Position numbers and translations under genes: made by a program. 64,000 nucleotides of DNA from Ferruginibacter sp. (GTDB lineage: Bacteria > Bacteroidota > Bacteroidia > Chitinophagales > Chitinophagaceae): positions 124,001 to 188,000 of the forward strand of contig JABFQZ010000012.1 of NCBI GenBank assembly GCA_013141435.1, written 5' to 3'. The stretch's first letter is position 1; each line of letters begins with the position of its first letter. This document shows, piece after piece, positions 1-10,829 of the stretch. The notes under the pieces are model-generated. The model worked only from the letters and a program-made list of their open reading frames with translations. It did not search any database and had not been told where the DNA came from.

Positions 1-168
1 AGAAACTTGCAGGTTTTTTATTTGTACCAATGGGAGCATGCTACAAGATAAAATAAAATGTAATAAGTTTTGAAAAAATAAATTACAATATTTTTTTGTA
101 CAATTTTGTTTCTATAGAGCTGATTAAAGTACAGCCAATGAGCATAGCAGTGATAATAGTGTAAATAC

Positions 169-194
169 TTTTTTGCCCCTTTTGGGGCAAAAAA
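169..194. terminator. Perfect inverted repeat TTTTTTGCCCC-TTTT-GGGGCAAAAAA, likely terminator downstream of the AMP nucleosidase gene
   Basis: GC stem flanked by T and A tracts, 3' of the minus-strand gene ending at 286. Confidence 0.75.
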
Positions 195-285
195 GATTGT
201 AGTAAATAGCATTGTACAAATATATTACAATGTTTTGCAGCTAATGCTAAAAAAAATGCAAAATCTCATCTGTATTTTTTCAAAT

Positions 286-1056
286 TTAAAATTGCAAATG
301 AGTTACTGTTAAGCCTCGGTTTATTAATTGTTTTAAAGAATCAATTCCAATTTTTAAATGATCTTCTACAAATTGTGTGGTAACGGCAATGTCGCTAGCT
401 TCGGTTTTTACGCCTTCGGGTATCATAGGGCTATCGCTTACTAGTAGCAATGCACCTGTAGGTATTTTGTTGTAAAAACCTACCGAAAATATGGTGGCTG
501 TTTCCATATCTATGGCATAAGCCCTTACTTTTTGAAGATATTCTTTAAAAATTTCGTCATGCTCCCAAACACGGCGGTTTGTGGTATAGCATACACCAGT
601 CCAGTAATCTTTTTCATAATCTCTAATGGTAGTAGATATTGCTTTTTGAAGAGCAAATGCTGGCAGTGCTGGTACTTCGGCAGGAAAATAATCGTTGCTG
701 GTACCTTCGCCTCTGATAGCTGCAATTGGCAAAATTAAATCGCCAATTTTGTTTCGCTTTTTTAATCCGCCACATTTGCCTAAAAATAAAACAGCTTTTG
801 GTTTTATGGCTGTAAGCAAATCCATTATAGTAGCTGCACCTGGGCTACCCATACCAAAATTAATAATGGTAATATTATTTGAAGTGGCGCATTGCATTGG
901 TCTATCTTTTCCGATAATTTCTACGTTGTTCCATTGGGCAAACATGGTTACATAATTACTAAAATTGGTAAGTAATATATACTCTCCAAAATTTGCCAAA
1001 GCGTTGCCAGTATAGCGTGGCAACCAATTTTCTACTATTTCTTCTTTTGATTTCAT
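286..1056 (-). CDS. amn: AMP nucleosidase (nucleoside phosphorylase family)
   Basis: ORF 256 aa; GMGSPGAATIMDLL, LGKCGGLKKRNKIGDLILPIAAIRGEGTSNDYFP, AIDMETATIF motifs. Confidence 0.85.
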   Translation of the reverse strand: MKSKEEIVENWLPRYTGNALANFGEYILLTNFSNYVTMFAQWNNVEIIGKDRPMQCATSNNITIINFGMGSPGAATIMDLLTAIKPKAVLFLGKCGGLKKRNKIGDLILPIAAIRGEGTSNDYFPAEVPALPAFALQKAISTTIRDYEKDYWTGVCYTTNRRVWEHDEIFKEYLQKVRAYAIDMETATIFSVGFYNKIPTGALLLVSDSPMIPEGVKTEASDIAVTTQFVEDHLKIGIDSLKQLINRGLTVTHLQF

Positions 1057-1192
1057 ATTTTAATAATTCAATTAAAGTTACAACTTTTTTTTAAAATGAA
1101 TATTTGTTATTTAATTACTAGAAAATTAATGTGTTATATAAGGTAGGCTGACAATATTATTGTCGCAAAAAAAAATTACTTTTGCCAAAATT

Positions 1193-2728
1193 ATGACAGA
1201 TAAAATATTAATACTTGATTTTGGCTCCCAATATACCCAACTTATAGCCCGAGTTGTTAGAGAAGCCAATGTTTATTGTGAAATAATTCCATTTCAAAAT
1301 GAAATTGTGTTTGATTCATATTTGAAAGGTGTAATATTATCGGGCTCACCTTGTAGTGTAAACGAAACTAATGCACCAATAATTGATATTGAGGCAATTG
1401 CTTCAAAAGTACCCGTACTAGGTATATGCTATGGTGCACAACTTACTGCAAAAATATTTGGCGGAGAGGTAGCAAAAAGTAATAAAAGAGAATACGGTAG
1501 GGCATTATTAAATATTGTTTGCGAAAATTTATTAATGGACGGTTTGCCAACCACATCGCAGGTATGGATGAGCCATAGTGATAGTATAAAAACTTTGCCA
1601 AAAGGGTTTAATTTAATTGGAAATACGGATAGTATTCCAATTGCTGCTTTTGTAAATGATAAAGAATCTAAAAATGCTATTTATGGTTTACAGTTTCACC
1701 CCGAAGTGTACCACTCGGCCGAAGGCAAAAAAATGATTGATAATTTTTTGGTAAAAATATGTGGTTGCAAAAAAGATTGGACAGCAGCACATTTTATTAC
1801 CGAAACGGTAGAAAATTTAAAAACACAATTAGGCAATAGCAAAGTAGTAATGGGCTTGAGCGGTGGTGTAGATAGTACTGTTGCTGCCACACTTTTGCAT
1901 AAAGCAATAGGCAAAAATTTGTATGGTATTTTTGTAAATAATGGCTTGCTTCGCAAAAATGAATTTGAAGAAGTACTAGAAATATACAATAAACTTGGGC
2001 TAAATGTAAAGGGTGTAGATGCCTCGGCTCATTTTTACAAAAAACTAGCTGATAAAACTGACCCAGAAGAAAAACGTAAAGCTATAGGTAGTAGTTTTAT
2101 TGATATTTTTGAAGAAGAAGCTAAGAAATTATCAGATATTACTTACTTGGGGCAAGGTACAATTTACCCAGATGTTATAGAATCGGCTGCAGTAAATGGC
2201 TTGGCAATAACGATAAAATCGCACCACAATGTAGGAGGCTTACCCGAAAAAATGCACTTGAAAATTGTAGAACCTTTGAGAGCATTGTTTAAAGATGAGG
2301 TTCGTAAAATAGGTGCAGAACTTGGCATACCTACAGATATATTAGGAAGGCATCCTTTTCCTGGACCTGGGCTTGGTATAAGAATACTTGGCGATGTAAC
2401 TGAAGAAAAGGTACGATTATTGCAGGAAGCAGATGCAGTGTATACCAACTTGCTAAAAAAACACCAGTTATACGATAAAGTGTGGCAAGCAGGTACTATT
2501 TTGTTGCCTGTAAAAAGTGTAGGTGTTATGGGAGATGAGCGTACGTATGAATTTACAATTGCATTAAGAGCTGTAACATCTGTGGATGGTATGACAGCAG
2601 ATTGGGCACATTTACCATACGATTTTTTGGCAGAAGTGAGCAATGAAATTATAAATAATGTAAAAGGTATAAATAGAGTGGTATATGATATTAGTAGTAA
2701 GCCACCAGCTACGATAGAGTGGGAGTAG
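1193..2728 (+). CDS. guaA: GMP synthase (glutamine-hydrolysing)
   Basis: [47 protein letters not shown]-terminal KPPATIEWE; listed ORF start 1160 is a TTG, ATG at 1193 is more likely. Confidence 0.97.
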   Translation: MTDKILILDFGSQYTQLIARVVREANVYCEIIPFQNEIVFDSYLKGVILSGSPCSVNETNAPIIDIEAIASKVPVLGICYGAQLTAKIFGGEVAKSNKREYGRALLNIVCENLLMDGLPTTSQVWMSHSDSIKTLPKGFNLIGNTDSIPIAAFVNDKESKNAIYGLQFHPEVYHSAEGKKMIDNFLVKICGCKKDWTAAHFITETVENLKTQLGNSKVVMGLSGGVDSTVAATLLHKAIGKNLYGIFVNNGLLRKNEFEEVLEIYNKLGLNVKGVDASAHFYKKLADKTDPEEKRKAIGSSFIDIFEEEAKKLSDITYLGQGTIYPDVIESAAVNGLAITIKSHHNVGGLPEKMHLKIVEPLRALFKDEVRKIGAELGIPTDILGRHPFPGPGLGIRILGDVTEEKVRLLQEADAVYTNLLKKHQLYDKVWQAGTILLPVKSVGVMGDERTYEFTIALRAVTSVDGMTADWAHLPYDFLAEVSNEIINNVKGINRVVYDISSKPPATIEWE

Positions 2729-2734
2729 ATTTAT

Positions 2735-2806
2735 TAGTATTGAATATTTAGTATTGAGTATTTAGTATTAAGATGCTTTATTAAACACTGAACATTGAAC
2801 ATTAAC
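2735..2806. repeat. 7-bp-period intergenic repeat (TTAGTAT TGAATAT TTAGTAT TGAGTAT TTAGTAT, followed by AACACTG AACATTG AACATTA)
   Basis: direct reading; heptameric periodicity. Confidence 0.8.
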
Positions 2807-2869
2807 TTTGAATATTTATACGTGCATTCGTAGCTGATATAGTTACAAAATTTAAAAGAAACCAACCAA

Positions 2870-4045
2870 ATGACAAAAAAAATTACACTTTTTAGTATTG
2901 CAATTTTGCTAAGTATTACAAGTACATTTTTGTATGCACAAGTAGTGCCAACAAAAAATTACAAAGTGGCTATATTTTCGCCATTATATTTAGATTCTGC
3001 TTTTGATGGCACTTTTTATAAATATGCTAAAGGAGTCCCTAAGTTTACCCAACCTGGGTTCGATTTTGTACAAGGTGCTAAAATTGCATTAGATAGTTTG
3101 CCTTTATCAAAAGGTACTATTAAAGCAAATGTTTATGATAGCAAAGCCGAATTGGAAAACATAAGTTGGTTAATAAAAAATGGGAGATTAGACAGTTTGG
3201 ATATGATTATAGGCTCGGTAAAAGATGCTGAGTTATTACAACTTGCCACATTTGCTAAGCAAAAAAATATACCATTTATTTCGGCTACATCACCAAGTGA
3301 TGGAGGTATTACTGCTAACCCATTTTTTGTAATGCAAAATGCTACTTTGAGGGCACATTGCGAAAGCATTTATAGTTACATTATGCAAAAACATGGTACC
3401 GATAAAATTTACTTATGCCGCCAAAAAGGTGGTCAAGAAGATAAGATTGCCAGTTATTTTAAAAGTATAAATGAAAGAGATGGAATGCCTTTGTTAGCAA
3501 TAGAAACTATAAATTTTACCGATGATTATGCTACCTTAAAAGATAAATTGGATAGTAACCGCACATCAGTAATAATTGGAGCTAGCCTCAATGATGATTT
3601 TGCCAAAGAATTGGTAAATGCTAGCTTTGATATATCTAAATCTTACCCATTGGAGGTTATTGGAATGCCAAATTGGGAGTCTTTCTCGGAATTAAAAACA
3701 ATTACTTTAAAGGAATTTCCAATTGTATGCACTGCAGCATATTACAATCCAAAAACAGATATTTATAGTAAAAAAATTCAAACTGCTTTTAATAAAAAAT
3801 TTAAAGGAAATGCAAGCGAAATGGTATGTAAAGGTTTTGAATCGGTTTATGTATTTGTAAATCTTTTAACCAAATATCCTAACGATTTTACCAGCCATTT
3901 AAACGATAATGGAAATAAAATTGTAACCGATTTTAATTTTAAACCTGTTTACCTAAATAAAAATAATGCTATACCCGATTATTTTGAGAATAAGCATGTT
4001 TATTTAATGAAAATACTAAATGGAAAGTTTGTAAGGGCTTGGTAA
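2870..4045 (+). CDS. Secreted periplasmic-binding-protein-like (ABC substrate-binding / receptor ligand-binding fold) protein
   Basis: signal peptide; KVAIFSPLYLDSAF, GFDFVQGAKIALDSL, FKGNASEMVCKGFESVYVF. Confidence 0.65.
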   Translation: MTKKITLFSIAILLSITSTFLYAQVVPTKNYKVAIFSPLYLDSAFDGTFYKYAKGVPKFTQPGFDFVQGAKIALDSLPLSKGTIKANVYDSKAELENISWLIKNGRLDSLDMIIGSVKDAELLQLATFAKQKNIPFISATSPSDGGITANPFFVMQNATLRAHCESIYSYIMQKHGTDKIYLCRQKGGQEDKIASYFKSINERDGMPLLAIETINFTDDYATLKDKLDSNRTSVIIGASLNDDFAKELVNASFDISKSYPLEVIGMPNWESFSELKTITLKEFPIVCTAAYYNPKTDIYSKKIQTAFNKKFKGNASEMVCKGFESVYVFVNLLTKYPNDFTSHLNDNGNKIVTDFNFKPVYLNKNNAIPDYFENKHVYLMKILNGKFVRAW

Positions 4046-4062
4046 GTTACTTTTTGATATTC

Positions 4063-4611
4063 CTATTTATTTTTTGTAACATGATTTTTACAAAATGTAT
4101 TAAAACTTATAGTGTCAAATTTTTCTGCTATAGTTTTTCCTAATTCAAATTGCAAAAAAGTATTATTTTCAAAATCTAGTGAAAGTACATTGTCTTTTAA
4201 AATAACTTGGTTAAGTTGCTGCCAAGTATATTTTTTTACAGGAAATGATGGGTAATAGATTCCAACATTTGAAAATTTTATTATAGTTGGCTTGTTTGCA
4301 AAAAAACCAAAAATGCCAAAAAAGATTTGAAAAACGCCTAGCCATATATTTCCAAAAAATAACCACAAAATTGCATTTAAAATAATCGAAATTTCAATAT
4401 TTGGCGAAGAAATATGTTTTTTATTAAGTAAATAATAAAACCATGCTATTGCATGTAAGAGTAAGCCTATAGTGGCTATTAAGGAAAAGTATCCACTTGT
4501 TTGAATTAGTACATAGCCAAAACCTACAAAATTTAAAGTGAGTATTATAAACGTAACTATATTGTAGGTCTTCTTTTTTTCGTTTGGTATTTCTATTTCA
4601 AATTGGTTCAA
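4063..4611 (-). CDS. Hypothetical membrane protein
   Basis: 182 aa ORF, about 4 hydrophobic segments plus soluble C-terminus. Confidence 0.6.
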   Translation of the reverse strand: MNQFEIEIPNEKKKTYNIVTFIILTLNFVGFGYVLIQTSGYFSLIATIGLLLHAIAWFYYLLNKKHISSPNIEISIILNAILWLFFGNIWLGVFQIFFGIFGFFANKPTIIKFSNVGIYYPSFPVKKYTWQQLNQVILKDNVLSLDFENNTFLQFELGKTIAEKFDTISFNTFCKNHVTKNK

Positions 4612-4612
4612 C

Positions 4613-5656
4613 TTAAATATTACTTGAAGTTAAAATATTACAAAGTTTATATAGTATTCTTGCTCCAACATTTTCATCCCACTCATTATGGCTTACGCCT
4701 ATTTCGTTTAAGTCGAAACCTATAATTTTACGACCACTTTGCATTACTTTTTTAAATAAATAAAATATTTCTTGTACTTCGAAACCACCATGTACAGGCG
4801 TGCCAGTATGTGGGCAAAGCATAGGTTTTAACCCATCAATATCAAAACTTATAAAAACATTTTGCGGCAATTGGTTTATAATTTCTTCTACAATATTTTT
4901 CCATAAATCGCCTTCGTACATTCTTTCTTTTATGTCTTTATCAAAAAAAGTGCTAATTCTTCCATTGCTATTACACATATAATCAAACTCCTCATCGCAG
5001 AAATCTCTAATGCCTACTTGTACCAGTTTTTTTATTTGAGAAATTTCTTGTAAAGCATTATACATTATTGATGCATGCGAATAGTTAAAACCTTCATATG
5101 CTTTTCTCAAATCCATATGTGCATCTATTTGTAAAATTCCAAAATCTATATAATGCTCAGCAATTGCTTTTAAATAGCCAAATGGTGTACTGTGATCGCC
5201 TCCTAAAAGACCAACCAGCTTACCTTTGCTTAGTAAATCTTTTGTTTGCTCATACACCCAATTATTTAGAAATACACTGCCTTCATTTATTTCTCTAAGT
5301 GTTTTGCACATAAACTTATTATCGGCTACGGCATCTCCCTGTTCGATATAACTAATATACAATTCAGCTTCTTTTCTTAAATAATCGCTTTTTGTAAGTA
5401 TTTTTTTATCTGTTTTGCGCATATAAAAACCTTGTTTCCAAAGGTCTTTATATTCGGGGTCAAATAAATCTACTTGCAAGCTAGCTACAAATACATGATC
5501 GGCAGCTCTTGCTGTGCCTGCATTGTAGCTTACTGTTACTTCCCATGGCACTGGAAGTATCACTAGCTTAGCTTCGTCTTCAGAAAACGGAAGACCAAAA
5601 ATATTATTATTGGGGTTACCTAAATCGTTTGGATTAAAAAGCGACAAATCTGCCAT
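4613..5656 (-). CDS. Ureohydrolase (arginase/agmatinase/formimidoylglutamase family)
   Basis: LLGGDHSTPFGYL, QIDAHMDLR, FISFDIDGLKP metal-binding motifs; hutG-like function inferred from hut genes elsewhere in the window. Confidence 0.85.
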   Translation of the reverse strand: MADLSLFNPNDLGNPNNNIFGLPFSEDEAKLVILPVPWEVTVSYNAGTARAADHVFVASLQVDLFDPEYKDLWKQGFYMRKTDKKILTKSDYLRKEAELYISYIEQGDAVADNKFMCKTLREINEGSVFLNNWVYEQTKDLLSKGKLVGLLGGDHSTPFGYLKAIAEHYIDFGILQIDAHMDLRKAYEGFNYSHASIMYNALQEISQIKKLVQVGIRDFCDEEFDYMCNSNGRISTFFDKDIKERMYEGDLWKNIVEEIINQLPQNVFISFDIDGLKPMLCPHTGTPVHGGFEVQEIFYLFKKVMQSGRKIIGFDLNEIGVSHNEWDENVGARILYKLCNILTSSNI

Positions 5657-5949
5657 GCTATGGTTATTAAATTTTTACAAAGATAAATGAGAGTAATGGA
5701 ATAATAGTAGAAGATTTTGTAAAAATAGTTGCCGTTTTACTGGTTTTGTAGAAAGTTTTTTATACTAATAGAAAATAATATAAATCTTTTTTACAAGAAA
5801 AAATTATCACTGATAAAATTACAAAAGAAAAAATTCTTTTCATTCTATCATGTTTTGGGTTGTAAATAAAAAAATAATCTACAAATTATTATAGTCATAA
5901 AAAAATAAATATAAAGCTAATAGCTTATTCATTTTCAAATTATCTATTG

Positions 5950-7428
5950 CTAATACGCCCTTGCAAATAAAACCCTTTCTGTGCTGGGGTTTCCGCTCAA
6001 TACGCAAATACCATTTTCTTGTTTATTATTTAAAGGAATACATCTTATTGTAGCCTTTGTAAGTTCTTTTATCTTTTCTTCGGTTTCGGCAGTGCCATCC
6101 CAATGAGCAGATATAAATCCGGCTTTTTCATCTAATACTTTTACAAATTCATCCCAAGTATTTACTTCGGTAATATTTTCGTTTCTAAAAGCAAGTGCTC
6201 TATCAAAAATATTTTGTTGTATTTCGTTCAATAAATTCTTTAAATAATCTACAATTCCATCTACCGAAATCGTTTGTTTTTCTTTTGTATCTCTACGAGC
6301 CACTTCTACATTATTATTTTCCAAATCTCTCATACCAATAGCTACTCTAATTGGCACACCTTTTAATTCATATTCAGCAAATTTCCAACCGGGTCTTGCA
6401 TTGTCACTATCATCGTATTTTACCCTCACACCCAATAATTTCAAAGCATTCATAATACTTTGAGCCTTTTCATCTATTACAGGTTTGCTTTCTTCGCCTT
6501 TGTATATTGGCACTATTACAATTTGTATTGGGGCAATTTTTGGTGGCATTACCAAACCTTGGTCGTCGCTATGTGCCATAATTAAAGCACCTATTAACCT
6601 TGTAGATACACCCCAACTTGTAGCCCACACGTACTCTAATTTGTTATTTTTATCGCTAAATTTTACATCAAAAGCTTTGGCAAAATTTTGACCAAGAAAA
6701 TGTGAAGTACCAGCTTGTAATGCTTTACCATCTTGCATTAATGCTTCTATACAATAAGTATCTTCGGCACCGGCAAAACGTTCGCTGGCTGTTTTTGCAC
6801 CTTTTATTACTGGCACAGCCATATACTGCTCTACAAAATCGGCATATACATTTACCATTTTTACAGTTTCTTCTACCGCTTCTTCTTTTGTAGCATGTGC
6901 CGTATGACCTTCTTGCCACAAAAATTCGGCTGTACGCAAAAATAACCGAGTACGCATTTCCCAACGCACTACATTAGCCCATTGGTTTATAAGTAATGGT
7001 AAGTCTCTGTAAGATTGTATCCACCCTTTGTAAGTGTTCCAAATTATAGCTTCGCTTGTAGGCCTTACTACTAGCTCTTCTTCTAGTTTTGCATCGGGAT
7101 CCACAATCAATTTTCCTTTATTGTTTGGGTCGGCTTTTAAGCGATAATGTGTTACAACAGCACATTCTTTCGCAAAGCCTTCGGCGTTGGTTTCTTCAGC
7201 TTCAAACAAGCTCTTAGGTACAAATAATGGAAAGTATGCATTTACATGCCCTGTATCCTTAAACATTTTATCTAATTGGTCACGCATGTTTTCCCATAAA
7301 GCATATCCGTAGGGCTTTATAACCATACACCCTCGTACTGCCGAATGGTCAGCAAGCTGGCTTTTTACCACTAATTCATTATACCATTCCGAATAGTTAT
7401 CGGCTCTTTTTGTAAGTTCTTTGCTCAT
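5950..7428 (-). CDS. proS: Prolyl-tRNA synthetase (archaeal/eukaryote-like type)
   Basis: [44 protein letters not shown]-terminal VLFARAY. Confidence 0.95.
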   Translation of the reverse strand: MSKELTKRADNYSEWYNELVVKSQLADHSAVRGCMVIKPYGYALWENMRDQLDKMFKDTGHVNAYFPLFVPKSLFEAEETNAEGFAKECAVVTHYRLKADPNNKGKLIVDPDAKLEEELVVRPTSEAIIWNTYKGWIQSYRDLPLLINQWANVVRWEMRTRLFLRTAEFLWQEGHTAHATKEEAVEETVKMVNVYADFVEQYMAVPVIKGAKTASERFAGAEDTYCIEALMQDGKALQAGTSHFLGQNFAKAFDVKFSDKNNKLEYVWATSWGVSTRLIGALIMAHSDDQGLVMPPKIAPIQIVIVPIYKGEESKPVIDEKAQSIMNALKLLGVRVKYDDSDNARPGWKFAEYELKGVPIRVAIGMRDLENNNVEVARRDTKEKQTISVDGIVDYLKNLLNEIQQNIFDRALAFRNENITEVNTWDEFVKVLDEKAGFISAHWDGTAETEEKIKELTKATIRCIPLNNKQENGICVLSGNPSTERVLFARAY

Positions 7429-7435
7429 GCTTTTC

Positions 7436-7468
7436 TAGTATTGAGTATGTAGTATTGAGTACTAAGAT
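7436..7468. repeat. 7-bp-period intergenic repeat immediately 5' of proS
   Basis: CTAGTAT TGAGTAT GTAGTAT TGAGTAC TAAGATT. Confidence 0.8.
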
Positions 7469-7739
7469 TGGTCTCAGAAAACTCAAACTCCCTTTTTTAT
7501 ATTAATGTTTGTTTCTTTTTTGTCCAAACAAAGAAGCAGCTATATTGAGCTTCATTGGCGTCGCACTCTTGTACAGAATATCTTAATTCAGCTTTAATTG
7601 TGCAGCTTGGAATGCAGCGAAGATAAGAAAGGATAAGAATTTTTATGGAGATAAATATTAACCAAAAAAAAGAATTTTTTATCATCTATAAAGTAAAAAA
7701 CAAATTCATAATGTAATTTCTACTTTCATAGTGCTAAAA

Positions 7740-7772
7740 TCTCAATACTAAATACTCAATACTAAGTACTAT
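7740..7772. repeat. 7-bp-period intergenic repeat 5' of the carboxylase gene, inverted relative to the copy at 7436
   Basis: CTCAATA CTAAATA CTCAATA CTAAGTA CT. Confidence 0.8.
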
Positions 7773-7802
7773 TCCCTAAATTGCCATTCATAAAAAAGCA
7801 AA

Positions 7803-9431
7803 ATGGATATTCAATTTAATAAAAACGAAGATGAACAAAAACTTGCTTGGAGTGCAGTAAAACACCAGCTAGAAAAAATATACGAAGGTGGAGGATTAAA
7901 GAGCCAAGCAAAACAAAAAGAAAAAAACAAATTGGTAGCCCGTGAGCGTATTGCTTACCTCTGCGATGATGATAAACCATTTATAGAAATTGGAGCATTT
8001 GCAGGATTTGAAATGTACGAAGAATATGGTGGTTGCCCAGCTGGCGGCACTGTGAGTGGTATTGGGTATGTAAGCGGTAGGCAATGTGTAATTATAGCAA
8101 ACGACCAAACCGTAAAAGCAGGCGCTTGGTTTCCCATAACTGGTAAAAAAAATTTAAGAATGCAAGAAATTGCAATGGAAAATCATTTGCCAGTAATTTA
8201 TATTGTAGATAGTGCTGGTGTTTTTTTACCTATGCAAGACGAAATTTTTCCTGATAAAGAGAATTTTGGCCGAATATTTAGAAACAATGCAAAAATGAGT
8301 GCCATGGGTATTACACAAATAGCAGCTGTAACAGGTGCATGTGTAGCTGGTGGAGCATACTTACCCATAATGAGCGATGAAACACTTATGGTAGAAGGAG
8401 CTGGTTCTATTTTTTTGGCAGGACCATATTTAGTAAAAGCAGCAGTAGGAGAAGATACCAATGCCGAAAACCTTGGTGGAGCTGCTATGCACAACGAAAT
8501 AAGCGGCGTAGCCGATTATAAATTTAAAACCGAACAAGCATGCCTTGATAGAGTAAAAAGCATAATAAGTAAACTTGGCAAAAAGCAAGAAGCAGGTTTT
8601 AATAGAATAGCGCCACAATTACCATCAAAAAAAATGGAAGATATTTATGGTATTTTATCTGCCGATAATAGTAAGCCATACGATGTGCTTGAAGTAATAA
8701 ATACTATTGTAGATGCCAATAGTTTTGATGAATTTAAGCAAGATTATGGTAAAACAATAGTATGTGGTTATGCAAGGGTAAATGGGTGGGCTGTAGGTAT
8801 AGTAGCAAACCAAAGGCTAGTTATAAAATCGAAAAAAGGCGAAATGCAATTAGGCGGTGTAATTTATAACGATAGTGCCGATAAAGCAGCTAGGTTTATT
8901 ATGAATTGTAACCAAAAAAAAATACCATTAGTTTTTTTGCAAGATGTAACAGGCTTTATGGTAGGTAGCAGAAGCGAACACAGTGGCATTATAAAAGATG
9001 GAGCAAAACTGGTAAATGCTGTAGCTAACAGTGTAGTGCCTAAAATTACAATAATTATAGGCAACTCTTATGGGGCAGGCAATTATGCCATGTGTGGCAA
9101 AGCCTACGACCCTCGATTTATATATGCTTGGCCAGGGGCAAAAATAGCTGTTATGGGAGGAGAACAAGCTGCTAAAACCATGTTGCAAATACAAGTAGCA
9201 GCTATGAAAGCAAAAGGGCAAGATGTAACTGCCGAAGAAGAAAAAACTATTTTAGATAAAATTACCAATAAATATTTAGCACAAACTAAAGCACAATACG
9301 CAGCTGCACGTTTATGGGTAGATGCCATAATAAACCCAATAGAAACTAGAAATATAATTAGCGAAGGTATTGCTGCTGCAAATAATAATTGGAAAATAGA
9401 TGAGTTTAAGGTAGGTGTTTTTCAGGTTTAG
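7803..9431 (+). CDS. Acyl-CoA carboxylase carboxyltransferase (beta) subunit
   Basis: RERIAYLCDD, GGTVSGIGYVSGRQCVIIANDQTVKAGAWFP, GNSYGAGNYAMCGKAYDPRFIYAWPGAKIAVMGGEQAA. Confidence 0.92.
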   Translation: MDIQFNKNEDEQKLAWSAVKHQLEKIYEGGGLKSQAKQKEKNKLVARERIAYLCDDDKPFIEIGAFAGFEMYEEYGGCPAGGTVSGIGYVSGRQCVIIANDQTVKAGAWFPITGKKNLRMQEIAMENHLPVIYIVDSAGVFLPMQDEIFPDKENFGRIFRNNAKMSAMGITQIAAVTGACVAGGAYLPIMSDETLMVEGAGSIFLAGPYLVKAAVGEDTNAENLGGAAMHNEISGVADYKFKTEQACLDRVKSIISKLGKKQEAGFNRIAPQLPSKKMEDIYGILSADNSKPYDVLEVINTIVDANSFDEFKQDYGKTIVCGYARVNGWAVGIVANQRLVIKSKKGEMQLGGVIYNDSADKAARFIMNCNQKKIPLVFLQDVTGFMVGSRSEHSGIIKDGAKLVNAVANSVVPKITIIIGNSYGAGNYAMCGKAYDPRFIYAWPGAKIAVMGGEQAAKTMLQIQVAAMKAKGQDVTAEEEKTILDKITNKYLAQTKAQYAAARLWVDAIINPIETRNIISEGIAAANNNWKIDEFKVGVFQV

Positions 9432-9476
9432 ATAGCTTAATCCTACTTTGCTTAAATTTCATAAAAAAATAGCAAT

Positions 9477-10193
9477 TTAAAAATTGAGTACATCTTTCAT
9501 ACCAAAAATACCTTTTTTTCCTAAAATATATTCTGCTGCTAATACTGCACCAAATGCAAAGCCTTGCCTATTATGAGCTGTATGAATAATGGTAATATTA
9601 TCAATAACTGAATTGTAAGAAACAATATGAGTGCCAGGTGCTGGATCAATTCTTTTACTAGTAATACTTATTTCGTTGTTGTTATTTTCTTTACTCAATA
9701 CCCATTTATTTTTATCGCTACGCTCAGATATTATTTGCTTAGCAATAGTAATTGCTGTACCACTTGGTGCATCTTTTTTTTGTGTATGATGTATTTCTTC
9801 AATAGCTACATTATATTCTTTTTGTGTAGCCATAAGATGTGCCAATTTTTTATTTATTTCAAAAAAAATATTTACACCTATACTAAAATTACTTGAATGT
9901 AAAAGTGACCCATTTTTAGATTTGCAATAATTTTGTAGCTCTTCTTCATACTCTCCCCAGCCTGTGCTACCACATATTACTGGCACACCAGAGTTTATAC
10001 ATAATTTTAAATTTGCGATAGCACTTTCTGGGTTTGTAAATTCTATAGCTACATCGCATTTTTGTACATTTTCAAGAGTGAAATCTGCAACATTACTTTT
10101 TGATATTTTCAATACAATTTCATGCCCTTTTTGCATTGCAATTTCTTCTATTGCCTTGCCCATTTTGCCATATCCAATTAGTGCAATTTTCAT
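9477..10193 (-). CDS. dapB: 4-hydroxy-tetrahydrodipicolinate reductase
   Basis: MKIALIGYGKMGKAIE, EIHHTQKKDAPSGTA. Confidence 0.95.
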   Translation of the reverse strand: MKIALIGYGKMGKAIEEIAMQKGHEIVLKISKSNVADFTLENVQKCDVAIEFTNPESAIANLKLCINSGVPVICGSTGWGEYEEELQNYCKSKNGSLLHSSNFSIGVNIFFEINKKLAHLMATQKEYNVAIEEIHHTQKKDAPSGTAITIAKQIISERSDKNKWVLSKENNNNEISITSKRIDPAPGTHIVSYNSVIDNITIIHTAHNRQGFAFGAVLAAEYILGKKGIFGMKDVLNF

Positions 10194-10217
10194 TTATAAT
10201 ATTTTTGCTATGTATTA

Positions 10218-10829
10218 TTATTTTCGCTTTCCAATATTTAAAACTAAACTTAGCCCTTTTGTATTTGCTAATTCGCTATAACCTGCTTTAATTTTAAGGC
10301 TCAAATTATCATTTACATCAAATGTTTTAAGGTTAGCATCTACAGCAGCATCGGCTACATTTAGTCCCCAAAATAGTATAAAAAACAAAACAGAATAATC
10401 TTGGTTTTGCCTTACTTGCCTACTAAAAACTCTAATTCTTTCGGGGTTGTTTATTACTTGGTTGTATGGCGATTTTATTAAATAATCGTTTGCTGGGTTG
10501 CCATCGGTAGCATTGTTATAAGCCGCTCTCGATTCTTTGTACTGTTTATTATTTCTAAAAAACAAATATGCAGGAATTCCTATACCAGCGTACACTATAG
10601 GTATTTTCCATATCTTTTTATTAGTGTATTGACCCCAACCTGGCAGCATTGCCGAACGTTTTATGGCAATATTAGGATTGTACTTTCTTAATGCAGCAGT
10701 GTCTATATATTTAGAAAAATTAGTTGGCGTAATTGTTACTATGGAATCTTTTTCTACAATAACTTTTTTTTGGGCAATTACAAAAAAACTGTTTAAAATT
10801 ACAATACAAAAACAAAAAAAATATTTCAT
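10218..10829 (-). CDS. DUF5683-like membrane protein
   Basis: KRSAMLPGWGQYTNKKIWKIPIVYAGIG; located between parB and dapB as is common in Bacteroidetes. Confidence 0.75.
   Translation of the reverse strand: MKYFFCFCIVILNSFFVIAQKKVIVEKDSIVTITPTNFSKYIDTAALRKYNPNIAIKRSAMLPGWGQYTNKKIWKIPIVYAGIGIPAYLFFRNNKQYKESRAAYNNATDGNPANDYLIKSPYNQVINNPERIRVFSRQVRQNQDYSVLFFILFWGLNVADAAVDANLKTFDVNDNLSLKIKAGYSELANTKGLSLVLNIGKRK

Noticed and set aside
1-285. Possible coding sequence at the left edge (ORF 18-212 minus)
   Set aside because: ORF runs across the strong terminator hairpin at 169-194 and has no recognisable domain.
2164-2643. 159-aa minus-strand ORF
   Set aside because: Antisense to guaA; no motif support.
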